A stretch of DNA of 64,000 nucleotides from an uncultured Pelagibacteraceae bacterium (GTDB lineage Bacteria; Pseudomonadota; Alphaproteobacteria; Pelagibacterales; Pelagibacteraceae), in assembly GCA_902560685.1 (NCBI GenBank), contig CACEMT010000005.1:1-64000 (forward strand), given 5' to 3'. Position 1 is the stretch's first letter. Each line of letters opens with the position of its first letter. Below are positions 21,230 through 30,132 of this stretch, piece by piece. The translations under genes and the position numbers were made by a program. Below the pieces are notes generated by a model, which had not been told where the DNA came from, ran no database searches, and saw only the letters and a list, made by a program, of their open reading frames with translations.

Positions 21230-21259
21230 ATATTTCTTTCAGTAATACCTTTACATCTA

Positions 21260-21589
21260 ATGAAAAATTCATTTGATGAAAAAATCTTAGAAGAAGCAAA
21301 TGATTGGTTAAATGCTAACCAAAAAGTTGTTCTTGCTACAGTAATTCAAACATGGGGTTCATCACCTAGGCAAGTCGGAAGCAGAATGATTGTTAATGAA
21401 ACTGGAGATTTTTCAGGCTCTGTTTCTGGTGGATGTGTAGAGTCCGCAGTAGTAAGAGAATGCATTGGTTTAATTAAAGACAATAAACCATGTAAAAAAA
21501 TTGAATTTAAAGTTTCTAATGAAAGTGCTTGGGAGGTGGGACTTGCATGTGGTGGCGAAATAGCAGTTTATTTGGAACAGATAAATTAA
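21260..21589 (+). CDS. XdhC/CoxI N-terminal domain as a stand-alone protein
   Basis: VVLATVIQTWGSSPRQVGSRMIV, GSVSGGCVESAVV, GLACGGEIAVYLE; stops before the Rossmann domain. Confidence 0.88.
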   Translation: MKNSFDEKILEEANDWLNANQKVVLATVIQTWGSSPRQVGSRMIVNETGDFSGSVSGGCVESAVVRECIGLIKDNKPCKKIEFKVSNESAWEVGLACGGEIAVYLEQIN

Positions 21590-21593
21590 ATTT

Positions 21594-21728
21594 ATGATTG
21601 AGATGCATAAAAAATATATAGACTGGTGGAAAAAAAACCTTAACCTTTCCGATTATGCGGTACTTTGGATAACGTTTATTAAAGGCTTAATCATTGGACT
21701 TTTAATCTACCATTTTTTTATTGTTTAA
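21594..21728 (+). CDS. Membrane microprotein between the XdhC halves
   Basis: Hand translation: MIEMHKKYIDWWKKNLNLSDYAVLWITFIKGLIIGLLIYHFFIV*, 44 aa. Starts 4 nt after the upstream stop; its TAA directly abuts the next ATG at 21729. One C-terminal hydrophobic helix. Absent from the ORF track. Confidence 0.72.
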   Translation: MIEMHKKYIDWWKKNLNLSDYAVLWITFIKGLIIGLLIYHFFIV

Positions 21729-22409
21729 ATGAAACACTCTCAACTTAAGGAAATAATCAAAAAAAAGGCTTCAAAGATAGAATTTGCAATTGTAACTAAT
21801 CTTGAAAATGGTTTGAGCGAAATATATGAACCTGGAAAATCATTAAGCAAAGAATTTGTAATTCATAAAGAGCAAATTGACAATTTTTTTAAATTAAAAA
21901 AAAATGGAGTAATAGAAAATACTGAAATTTTTATTGAAACATATATTAGACCTATAAAAGTTATTATTGTAGGTGCAGTTCATATAGCTCAATATCTGGT
22001 AGATTTTGCAAAAAGCTTGAACTTTGAAATTTCCATTATAGATCCTCGTGGCTATTTTGCATCGGAACAAAGATTTCCTGATATGAAAATTATCAATAAA
22101 TGGCCAGATGAAGCTTTTAAAGAAATAGAGACAAATGAAAACTCTGCACTAATTGCATTAACTCACGATCCCAAAATAGACGATCCAGCATTACAACACG
22201 CTATTAATAAAAAATTTTATTACATAGGTGCGTTAGGTAGTAAAAAAACTCATGAAAACAGATGTCAAAGATTAAAAGAAGCAGGATTTAATAGTGACCA
22301 AATTAATTCAATACATGGTCCAATTGGTATTAAATTAGGTGGAAGATCAGCTCCAGAGATAGCTTTATCTATTATTGCTCAGTTAGTATCAGAAACTTAT
22401 AAAAAATAA
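21729..22409 (+). CDS. XdhC Rossmann-fold C-terminal domain as a stand-alone protein
   Basis: VIIVGAVHIAQYLVDFAKSLNFEISIIDPRGYF, LTHDPKIDDPAL, YIGALGSKKTHENR, GPIGIKLGGRSAPEIALSI. Confidence 0.88.
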   Translation: MKHSQLKEIIKKKASKIEFAIVTNLENGLSEIYEPGKSLSKEFVIHKEQIDNFFKLKKNGVIENTEIFIETYIRPIKVIIVGAVHIAQYLVDFAKSLNFEISIIDPRGYFASEQRFPDMKIINKWPDEAFKEIETNENSALIALTHDPKIDDPALQHAINKKFYYIGALGSKKTHENRCQRLKEAGFNSDQINSIHGPIGIKLGGRSAPEIALSIIAQLVSETYKK

Positions 22410-22829
22410 ATGCAACAAGTATTTGAAGAAATAAAAATTAATACCAAAGGGCAAGGCTTTTATAATTTTACTGAAAATACTTTAGATTGGATTGATAAAC
22501 AAAAAATTAAAAATGGTATTTTAAATATTAATATATTACACACTAGCGCTTCATTAGTTATTCAGGAAAATGCAGATCCAGATGTATTATATGACCTTAA
22601 AAATTTTTTTCATAATCTAGTACCAATGGATCAAAAATTATACAAACATACCACTGAAGGAAAAGATGATATGCCAGCCCATATAAAATCTGCACTTACT
22701 AATAATCAATTAACTTTAAGTTTAAAAAATAAAAAATTAATTCTTGGAACTTGGCAAGGTCTTTATTTGTTTGAGCATAGACTTGAAAACCAAACAAGAA
22801 TTTTATCCCTTCATTTAATTGGAGATTAA
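22410..22829 (+). CDS. YjbQ-family (UPF0047) protein
   Basis: GILNINILHTSASLVIQENADPDVLYDL, LGTWQGLYLFEHR. Confidence 0.92.
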   Translation: MQQVFEEIKINTKGQGFYNFTENTLDWIDKQKIKNGILNINILHTSASLVIQENADPDVLYDLKNFFHNLVPMDQKLYKHTTEGKDDMPAHIKSALTNNQLTLSLKNKKLILGTWQGLYLFEHRLENQTRILSLHLIGD

Positions 22830-22832
22830 AAA

Positions 22833-23405
22833 ATGATTAAAGCTATTCTGTTAGCTGCAGGACAATCTAAAAGGCTTATGAGTGAAAATAAATTAATTAA
22901 AAAGTTTAAAAATAAAGCTTTAATTAATCATTCACTACAAGCATTATTTAAGAGTAAAGTAGATAAAATTGTCATTGTTCTTGGTTATCAGAATAATGAA
23001 GTAAGAAAAGTGATTAAGAAGAATAAAAAAAATATTTTTGTATTAAACAAAAAATTTAGATTAGGAATATCGTCTTCAATTAATGCAGGTTTAAAAAAAA
23101 TTTCAAAAAAAGACAAAGGGTTTATAATTGTTCAGTCTGATATGCCATTTATAAAGACTTCAGATATTAATAAAATCTATAATTCAATATCTAAAAAAAG
23201 ATATTTAGTTCACGCATTAAAATTTAAAAATAAAATTGGTAATCCAATAGGTTTTGACAGCTCGGTATTAACAAAATTTAAAAGAATGAAAGGCGATTTT
23301 GGTGCAAAGTTTATGGTTAAAAGATTAAAAAATAATACTAATTTTATAAAAGTTATAAGTAAAAGAGTTTTTAAAGATTTAGATTTAAGAAAAGATTTTA
23401 ATTAG
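22833..23405 (+). CDS. MobA-like NTP transferase, probable MocA-type molybdopterin cytidylyltransferase
   Basis: ILLAAGQSKRL, VQSDMPFI, GNPIGFDSSVLTKFKRMKGDFGAK; adjacent to cox-like operon. Confidence 0.83.
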   Translation: MIKAILLAAGQSKRLMSENKLIKKFKNKALINHSLQALFKSKVDKIVIVLGYQNNEVRKVIKKNKKNIFVLNKKFRLGISSSINAGLKKISKKDKGFIIVQSDMPFIKTSDINKIYNSISKKRYLVHALKFKNKIGNPIGFDSSVLTKFKRMKGDFGAKFMVKRLKNNTNFIKVISKRVFKDLDLRKDFN

Positions 23406-23844
23406 CTTGGATAGGATTTCCTTTTAACCATTCACTTTCTTCATTTTCATAATGTTCTTTTTTCCAAATTGGAGATCTTTTCTTAATTTCTTCAATTATG
23501 TATCTAGAAAGAATATATGTCTCTGCTCTATGAGGGCAAGCAACTGCAATAATAATGCTTATTTCTCCTAATCCCAAATATCCTTTTACATGTTCTATAT
23601 AAACTGCTTTATCTTTAATTTTTAATTTTTGGTCAACATCATTATAAATTTCCTCAAAACTTTTAATCACCATTGCATCATGACTATCGTAAGTAATTCC
23701 TGTTACTTTTTTATTATCATTATTTTCTCTAACAGTTCCTTTAAAAATCAATGAAGCTCCAAATTTAGATGAAGAAATAAAATTTTCAGCTTTATCAACT
23801 TCTATTTTTTCTTTTTTAATATCTATTATTTTTGCATGAAGCAT
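23398..23844 (-). CDS. moaE: Molybdopterin synthase catalytic subunit
   Basis: GASLIFKGTVRENN, VACPHRAETYILSRYIIEEIKKRSPIWKKEHYE. Confidence 0.94.
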   Translation of the reverse strand: MLHAKIIDIKKEKIEVDKAENFISSSKFGASLIFKGTVRENNDNKKVTGITYDSHDAMVIKSFEEIYNDVDQKLKIKDKAVYIEHVKGYLGLGEISIIIAVACPHRAETYILSRYIIEEIKKRSPIWKKEHYENEESEWLKGNPIQAN

Positions 23845-24113
23845 TAACCACCTCCAATAGGGGGAATAATTCCAATTTTTTGATCCTTTGTAATTTTATA
23901 ATTTTCAGAAATAATATTATTATCTTCTGAACAGAAAGCTGAAGTTTCAATTATTTTTTTATAATTTTCATTTCCTTTAAACTTTTCATCAACATAATTA
24001 ATAATTTTTTTCTTTAAATCTTTAATTGAAGTCTTTTTTTCAATATTAAATTCTAAAAAATCTTTATCACTTAAATCTCTACTTGCTCCAAAAAGCTCAA
24101 GTTTAACTTTCAT
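23844..24113 (-). CDS. moaD: Molybdopterin synthase small subunit
   Basis: 89 aa, C-terminal IPPIGGG (GG tail); between moaC and moaE. Confidence 0.92.
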   Translation of the reverse strand: MKVKLELFGASRDLSDKDFLEFNIEKKTSIKDLKKKIINYVDEKFKGNENYKKIIETSAFCSEDNNIISENYKITKDQKIGIIPPIGGG

Positions 24114-24115
24114 AA

Positions 24116-24661
24116 TTAAAAAATATTTTCTAAAAATTTAGGAAGTCCATCTGGATTTGTCCATAATCCACTCTTCCCACCTTCCTTAATTAATAATTTA
24201 ACATTATCAATTTTTAGATGTGGATTTACAATTTTACTTAGGTCGTAAATTGTAATCAATGCAGCATTAACTCCCATAATTGCTTCCATCTCAACACCTG
24301 TTTTTGCAACTGCCGAAACAACACAAAATACTTCTAAAGAAAAATCTTCGTCGTACATAACAATTTTAGTTGCAGTGTGATCTATTGGAAGAGGATGACA
24401 TAAGGGAATTAATTCACTTGTTTTTTTCACACCCAATACAGCCGAAACTTCTGCTAGAGTTATAGGATCTCCCTTGGGCATCTCTTTATTTTTGATCATG
24501 TTAAAAACTTTTTTCCCAACATAAATTTTCCCTGATGCAAGAGCTCTTCTAAATGTTTCTTTTTTTGAGGAAACATCAACCATATTAAATGAATTTTTTT
24601 TAAAAATTTCTTTTGCCCAATCTTTTAATTCATCTTGATTTACTATTTTTAATTTAGTCAA
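24116..24661 (-). CDS. moaC: Cyclic pyranopterin monophosphate synthase
   Basis: VDVSSKKETFRRALASGKI, KKTSELIPLCHPLPID, AKTGVEMEAIMGVNAALITIYDL. Confidence 0.96.
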   Translation of the reverse strand: MTKLKIVNQDELKDWAKEIFKKNSFNMVDVSSKKETFRRALASGKIYVGKKVFNMIKNKEMPKGDPITLAEVSAVLGVKKTSELIPLCHPLPIDHTATKIVMYDEDFSLEVFCVVSAVAKTGVEMEAIMGVNAALITIYDLSKIVNPHLKIDNVKLLIKEGGKSGLWTNPDGLPKFLENIF

Positions 24662-25648
24662 TTATCCTCCTGTTTTAGATAAATTTTTAGTTGAACCTGT
24701 GTCTCCAAGCTCTAAATAATGTGACTCTTTTTTAAACTGCATTTGTTTTAATATAAGGTCTTTTAACTCATTAAGTTGATCGTCTTTTTGTATTAAATGT
24801 CTTACACTTATTCCAGTATTTCCAAATAAACAAAGTCTCAAATCTCCTCTAGAAGTAATCCTTAAACGATTACAAGTTTTACAAAAATCTTTTGAATAAG
24901 GAGCAATTATTCCAAATTTACCTTTATATTCAGGGTTTATATAATTAAGAGAAGGACCAGCGTCTTTTCCTAAAGTTTGATAAATCCAATTATTTTTATT
25001 TAAATAATTCTTAAATATCTTGGCTGATGCATGATATTTTTTAAAATATTCTAAATTATCACCAGTTTGCATTAGCTCTATATATCTAAAATCTATTTTG
25101 TTATTTTGAATAAATTTTGACCATGTATCAAAGTCTTTTTCTGATGAATTAATTCCATTCAGTAGAACAGCATTAATTTTAATATTTTCAAAACCTAATT
25201 CTTGTAAATTTTTTATTCCTTCTAATATTTCTGGCAGCCTGTCGTGTCCAGTAACATTTTTAAAAGTTTCACGGCTAAGACTATCTATACTTATATTTAT
25301 TCCATTTAGACCACTATCAACTAATAGCTTTGCTTTTTTATTTAAATGATAGCCATTTGTTGTAATTACAACTTTTTTTATTCCAGCATCTACTTTTAAA
25401 ACTTTAATAATTTCAAAAAAATCTTTCCTTACAGTTGGTTCACCACCTGTAATTCTAATTTTATTAACCCCTAATTCAGAGAAGCATTTCGCAAGACGTT
25501 TAATTTCATCAAGATGTAGAAATTTTCTATTATCGCTTTTATCGACTTGGTAGCCATTTGGTAAACAATAACCACATTTAAAATTACAAACATCTGTAAT
25601 TGACATTCTAATATACGGAAATGTTCTACCAAAACTATCTCTAAGCAT
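24662..25648 (-). CDS. moaA: GTP 3',8-cyclase
   Basis: RMSITDVCNFKCGYC radical SAM motif, KIRITGGEPTVRKD, FCKTCNRLRIT. Confidence 0.96.
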   Translation of the reverse strand: MLRDSFGRTFPYIRMSITDVCNFKCGYCLPNGYQVDKSDNRKFLHLDEIKRLAKCFSELGVNKIRITGGEPTVRKDFFEIIKVLKVDAGIKKVVITTNGYHLNKKAKLLVDSGLNGINISIDSLSRETFKNVTGHDRLPEILEGIKNLQELGFENIKINAVLLNGINSSEKDFDTWSKFIQNNKIDFRYIELMQTGDNLEYFKKYHASAKIFKNYLNKNNWIYQTLGKDAGPSLNYINPEYKGKFGIIAPYSKDFCKTCNRLRITSRGDLRLCLFGNTGISVRHLIQKDDQLNELKDLILKQMQFKKESHYLELGDTGSTKNLSKTGG

Positions 25649-25698
25649 TTTTATTTATTTTTTTTTAATTTAAGTTATCATAATTATTAAATTATATC

Positions 25699-26535
25699 AT
25701 GACCAAAATCCTTACCAATGATGAGATAAATCAGTTCAAAAAAGATGGTGCTATATTTTTAAAAGGAAAATTTGATACTAGCTGGATAAAAAAACTTCAG
25801 ACTGGAATAGAAAAAGATATAAAAAATCCAAGTCCAAGATTTAAATCTCATACTTTAGAAAAAGGTGTTCCAGCCTATTTAGAAGATTATTGGACTTGGC
25901 ATTTGGTTCCAGAATTTACAGATTTTGTATTCAATTCACCTTATGCAAAAATAGCATCAGAGTTAATGTCAGCAAAAAAAATAAATCTTGTTATGGATAA
26001 TTGGTTTTTAAGAGAAGGTGGGTCTAAATCTAAAACTCCTTTCCATCATGATGTTAGCTACTTCGATATGGAAGGTACGATGTGCGTACTTTGGCTACCG
26101 CTCCAACCAAGTAAAAAAGATGAAGGTGTTGCTTGGGTAAAAGGATCACATTTATGGAACAAATTGTTTTTAAGGGTTCTTTTTAAAGATGGTCACAAGA
26201 TAGAAGGTGATGAATGCATAATTAATGGAAAAAAATATGAAACACCTCCAGATATTTTAGGAAATAAAGAGAAATATGAATTTTTAAATTGGGATTGTGA
26301 TTTGGGAGACTGTGTAATTTTTGATATGAGAACACTTCATGGTGCTCTTAGTCCATCTATACCAAACAAAACATTAAGTCGTTATACTCTAAGAGTAGCA
26401 AAAGAAGATGCAAAGATAAGTTATATTGGTGATTGGACTAGTTATAATTATAGAAAAGCTATGCAAGACGCTGGATATAAAAATGGCGATCCCCTAGGTG
26501 GTGAAATGTTTCCAACTTTATATGAAACTAATTAA
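25699..26535 (+). CDS. Phytanoyl-CoA dioxygenase family protein
   Basis: FHHDVSYFDMEG HxD motif, CVLWLPLQP, DMRTLHGALSPS. Confidence 0.88.
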   Translation: MTKILTNDEINQFKKDGAIFLKGKFDTSWIKKLQTGIEKDIKNPSPRFKSHTLEKGVPAYLEDYWTWHLVPEFTDFVFNSPYAKIASELMSAKKINLVMDNWFLREGGSKSKTPFHHDVSYFDMEGTMCVLWLPLQPSKKDEGVAWVKGSHLWNKLFLRVLFKDGHKIEGDECIINGKKYETPPDILGNKEKYEFLNWDCDLGDCVIFDMRTLHGALSPSIPNKTLSRYTLRVAKEDAKISYIGDWTSYNYRKAMQDAGYKNGDPLGGEMFPTLYETN

Positions 26536-26562
26536 CTTCTAGCCCTTAAGACTAGAAGTTAA
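26532..26562. terminator. Hairpin between convergent genes (11-bp perfect stem)
   Basis: TTAACTTCTAG - cccttaaga - CTAGAAGTTAA between convergent CDSs at 26535(+) and 26575(-). Confidence 0.65.
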
Positions 26563-26574
26563 ATTTCTAAAAAT

Positions 26575-26898
26575 TTATCCTGCAGGTTTATAAAGACCCA
26601 TTGCTTTTCCAGCCATCTCAGCTGTTTTACTCATATCCATTTCTTCTAATATAGTAAAATTGCTAATAGCTCCAGAAGCCTCAACTGCTAATTTAACTGC
26701 AGCCATCGACTCAAAGTCTTTTCCACTAACACATCCAACAAAATCATAAGATCCTCTTGTTATCGCAAATGATTCCATTTTAGCATCTAATGCTGTTGCC
26801 AATGCATTTGCAGCAGCAGCTCTATCTTGTTTGGGATCTTTTATAAATCCTTTAAACGCTTGAGCAGTGTAGTTTCCAATTATATAAAATTTAGCCAT
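26575..26898 (-). CDS. GYD-domain protein
   Basis: MAKFYIIGNYTAQAFKGF, ITRGSYDFVGCVSG. Confidence 0.85.
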   Translation of the reverse strand: MAKFYIIGNYTAQAFKGFIKDPKQDRAAAANALATALDAKMESFAITRGSYDFVGCVSGKDFESMAAVKLAVEASGAISNFTILEEMDMSKTAEMAGKAMGLYKPAG

Positions 26899-27003
26899 AA
26901 TATTCTCCTTTCTTTAATATTTTAGAATATCATTATTACAAAAATGTTATAATGAGTAAATTGCATAGTAGACACAATCTAAAGTAATGTTAAATTGAAG
27001 ATT

Positions 27004-28446
27004 ATGTACGAAAAATTTGGACAATTTATTGATGGTAAGTGGCAAAAGTCATCTGACAAATCAACATATGAAGTTATTAATCCAGCTAATGAAGAAGTTA
27101 TAGGTCACGCATCAAAAGCAACACCTGCTGATGTTGATAGAGCCTTAAAGTCTGCCGCGAAAGGTTTAGAAGTTTGGAAAAAAACACCACCTTGGCAAAG
27201 ATCTTATATAATTAGAAAAATTGCAGATAAGATGAGAGAAAAACAAGATGTACTAGCTAAATGGATGACACTCGAAGTAGGAAAACCATTTACAGAAGCT
27301 AAAGTAGAGGTCAATGTTTCAGCAGATATTTTTGAATGGAATGCAGAAGAGACAAAAAGAATTTTTGGTCAAACAGTTGAAAGTAGATTTGAAGATACTA
27401 GGGTACATGTTTACTATCAACCAATAGGAGTTGTTGCAGCTTTAACACCATGGAATTTTCCATTACTTTTATCTTCACGAAAGATTTCTACAGCCTTAGC
27501 CGCTGGTTGTTCAGTTATAATTAAACCAGATGTAATTACTCCCGGAAGTGTAATGGAATTAATAGATATATGCAGGGAATGTGGAGTTCCTGCAGGAGTA
27601 GTAAACTTATTATCTGGTGATCCACCAAGTATTGCAAAACAGTTAATTTCATCAGATATAATTAAAAAAATTTCTGTTACAGGATCTACAAGAGTTGGCA
27701 AACTAATCCTTAAACAAGCTGCTGATAAAGTTCAAAGAGTTACTATGGAATTAAGTGGTCATGCACCATTTATCGTATTCGATGATGCAAATATAGAAAA
27801 AGCTACTGATATGGCAATTGCTGCAAAATTTAGAAATAATGGACAAGTTTGTATATCTCCAAATAGATTTTACATTCAAGAAAGTAAAAAAGATGAATTT
27901 GTAAATCTATTTGTTGAAAAAACAAAAAAGTTAAAAATAGGTGATGGCATGGATCCAAATGTTCAACTTGGTCCTTTAACAACAAAAAAAAGATTAAATG
28001 AAGTAGAAGAATTAGTTGAAACAACAAAAAAAGAAGGTGCAAAAGTATTATTAGGTGGAAAAAGACCCTCTGGATTTAACAAAGGTTTTTATTATGAACC
28101 AACAATTTTTGATAATGTGAAAGATGAATTTACAATTATGAAAGTTGAGCCATTTGGTCCACTGGTACCAATGTTATCTTTTAAATCATTTGATGAAGTA
28201 ATTGAAAGAGCAAATAATAATGACTTAGGTCTTAGTAGCTACATATGTACAAACTCAATGGAACAAGCGCATAGAGCATCAGAACTAATGGAAACAGGTA
28301 CTGTTGCGGTTAACACTCCTTTAGTAGCCATAGCCGAAGCACCATTTGGAGGAATAAAACAAACCGGATATGGAAGAGAAGGTGGTTCAATGGCGATTAA
28401 AGATTATTTGAATGTTAAATACACACACCTTGGTATCAAAGGTTAG
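27004..28446 (+). CDS. NAD(P)-dependent aldehyde dehydrogenase
   Basis: TPWNFPLLLSSRKISTALAAGC, VTMELSGHAPFIVFDDAN, NNGQVCISPNR. The listed ORF begins at TTG 26995; ATG at 27004 looks more natural. Confidence 0.93.
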   Translation: MYEKFGQFIDGKWQKSSDKSTYEVINPANEEVIGHASKATPADVDRALKSAAKGLEVWKKTPPWQRSYIIRKIADKMREKQDVLAKWMTLEVGKPFTEAKVEVNVSADIFEWNAEETKRIFGQTVESRFEDTRVHVYYQPIGVVAALTPWNFPLLLSSRKISTALAAGCSVIIKPDVITPGSVMELIDICRECGVPAGVVNLLSGDPPSIAKQLISSDIIKKISVTGSTRVGKLILKQAADKVQRVTMELSGHAPFIVFDDANIEKATDMAIAAKFRNNGQVCISPNRFYIQESKKDEFVNLFVEKTKKLKIGDGMDPNVQLGPLTTKKRLNEVEELVETTKKEGAKVLLGGKRPSGFNKGFYYEPTIFDNVKDEFTIMKVEPFGPLVPMLSFKSFDEVIERANNNDLGLSSYICTNSMEQAHRASELMETGTVAVNTPLVAIAEAPFGGIKQTGYGREGGSMAIKDYLNVKYTHLGIKG

Positions 28447-28451
28447 TTAAA

Positions 28452-29213
28452 TTGAGAAAAAATAAGCTTAAAAAATTATTCAAAGAAGGAAAAGCAGCCA
28501 TCAATGGGTGGATAGAAATACCCAGCTCATATTCTGCAGAAGCAATGGCCCATCAAGGTTTGGATTCCTTAACTATAGACTTACAACATGGAGCTATTAG
28601 CCAATCAGATATTTTACAAATCTTTCAAGCAATCTCAACAACTGGGGTTGTTCCAATGGCTCGATTAAACTGGAATGAACCAGATCAAATAATGAAAGCT
28701 CTTGATTATGGAGCTTACGGGATAATTTGTCCAATGGTGAGCAATAGAAACCAAGCGGAAAAGTTTGTTCAAGCATGCATGTATCCACCAAAAGGTTACA
28801 GAAGCTTTGGTCCCACGAGAGGCTTTATGTATGGAGGAAATGATTACGCAGATCATGCAAATGATGAAATTTTAAAAATTGCAATGATAGAAACAAAAGA
28901 AGCATTAAACGAATTAGATAAAATAATGAAAACCCCAGATCTTGATGGTGTTTATATTGGTCCTTCAGATTTAAGTTTATCAATCGGAGAAAAAGCTGGT
29001 TTTGATAAGCCAGAAGGACATCCAACTTATGAACAAACTTTAAATATTCTAAACCACGCAAAAAAAAATAATATAGTTGCTGGTATTCATAATGCTACTC
29101 CAGAGTACGCAAAAAAAATGATTAATATTGGATTTCAGCTAGTATCAGTTGGTAGTGACAAAATATTTATGAGCGATGGAGCTAAATCAATTGTAAACAA
29201 GATTAAAAATTAA
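28452..29213 (+). CDS. HpcH/HpaI aldolase family protein (TTG start)
   Basis: LTIDLQHGAISQSDILQIFQAI, YGAYGIICPMVSNRNQAEKFVQACMYPPKGYRSFGPTRG, GVYIGPSDLSLSIG. Confidence 0.92.
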   Translation: MRKNKLKKLFKEGKAAINGWIEIPSSYSAEAMAHQGLDSLTIDLQHGAISQSDILQIFQAISTTGVVPMARLNWNEPDQIMKALDYGAYGIICPMVSNRNQAEKFVQACMYPPKGYRSFGPTRGFMYGGNDYADHANDEILKIAMIETKEALNELDKIMKTPDLDGVYIGPSDLSLSIGEKAGFDKPEGHPTYEQTLNILNHAKKNNIVAGIHNATPEYAKKMINIGFQLVSVGSDKIFMSDGAKSIVNKIKN

Positions 29214-30118
29214 TGCAAATAGGAATAGATTTAGGAGCTAGCAAAATAGAGAGTGTTGTCTTGTCTGATGATGGAAAGGAACATTTAAGAGAAAGAGAGC
29301 ATACGCCACAAAGTTACAATGAGACAATAAACCTTATAAAAAAAATAGTAATAGAGATTGAAAGAAAATTTAACAAAGAATTAAATGTTGGTTTATGTCA
29401 TCCAGGCGCAATAATTCCTTCAACTGGTAAACATAAAAATGCAAACAATACTTTATGGTTAAATAATAGAACATTACAAAAAGATATATCTAAAGAACTT
29501 AATAAAAATGTTTATTGTGAAAACGATGCAAATTGCCTTGCTTTATCTGAAGCTATTGATGGGTCCGCGAAAAATTATAAGACAGTTTTTGGTGTAATAC
29601 TTGGCTCAGGATGTGGAGGTGGGTTAGTTATTAATAAAAAAATTATTTCAGGATCAAATAATAATGCAGGTGAATGGGGCCATAACCCTTTACCATATTT
29701 TGGATTAATCGAAGATGAAGTTTCTTCATTATCAAAAGATAGTATCTTAGTACCTAATATTTCTATTGAAAAATATGTTTCAGGAAAAGGATTAGAAGAT
29801 TTATATTTCGAAAATTTTAAAAAAAAAATTTCAGCTGAGGAAATATTTAAAAACCAAAAGGAAAATCAAAAATTTATAGATAATTTCTATAATAGACTCT
29901 CAAGAAGTTTATCTACATTAATAAACATTATTGATCCAGACGCTATAGTGTTCGGTGGAGGGCTATCAAATGAAATTAATGATTTGAATTTACTTAAAGA
30001 AATGACAGGAAATTTTGCCGGTTCTTCGAATTATAACACGGAATTCCTTAAGCCTATGTATGGAGATGCAAGTGGAGTTAGAGGAGCGGCTAGACTTGGA
30101 AAAACAACTAATTATTGA
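29213..30118 (+). CDS. ROK-family sugar kinase
   Basis: IGIDLGASKIESVVL, ENDANCLALSEA, GVILGSGCGGGLVIN, EWGHNPLP. Confidence 0.9.
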   Translation: MQIGIDLGASKIESVVLSDDGKEHLREREHTPQSYNETINLIKKIVIEIERKFNKELNVGLCHPGAIIPSTGKHKNANNTLWLNNRTLQKDISKELNKNVYCENDANCLALSEAIDGSAKNYKTVFGVILGSGCGGGLVINKKIISGSNNNAGEWGHNPLPYFGLIEDEVSSLSKDSILVPNISIEKYVSGKGLEDLYFENFKKKISAEEIFKNQKENQKFIDNFYNRLSRSLSTLINIIDPDAIVFGGGLSNEINDLNLLKEMTGNFAGSSNYNTEFLKPMYGDASGVRGAARLGKTTNY

Positions 30119-30132
30119 TATTATAAAATAAA

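Noticed and set aside
28597-29061. Three overlapping minus-strand ORFs opposite the HpcH aldolase
   Set aside because: Low-complexity Leu/His-rich antisense translations; the sense gene is strongly supported.
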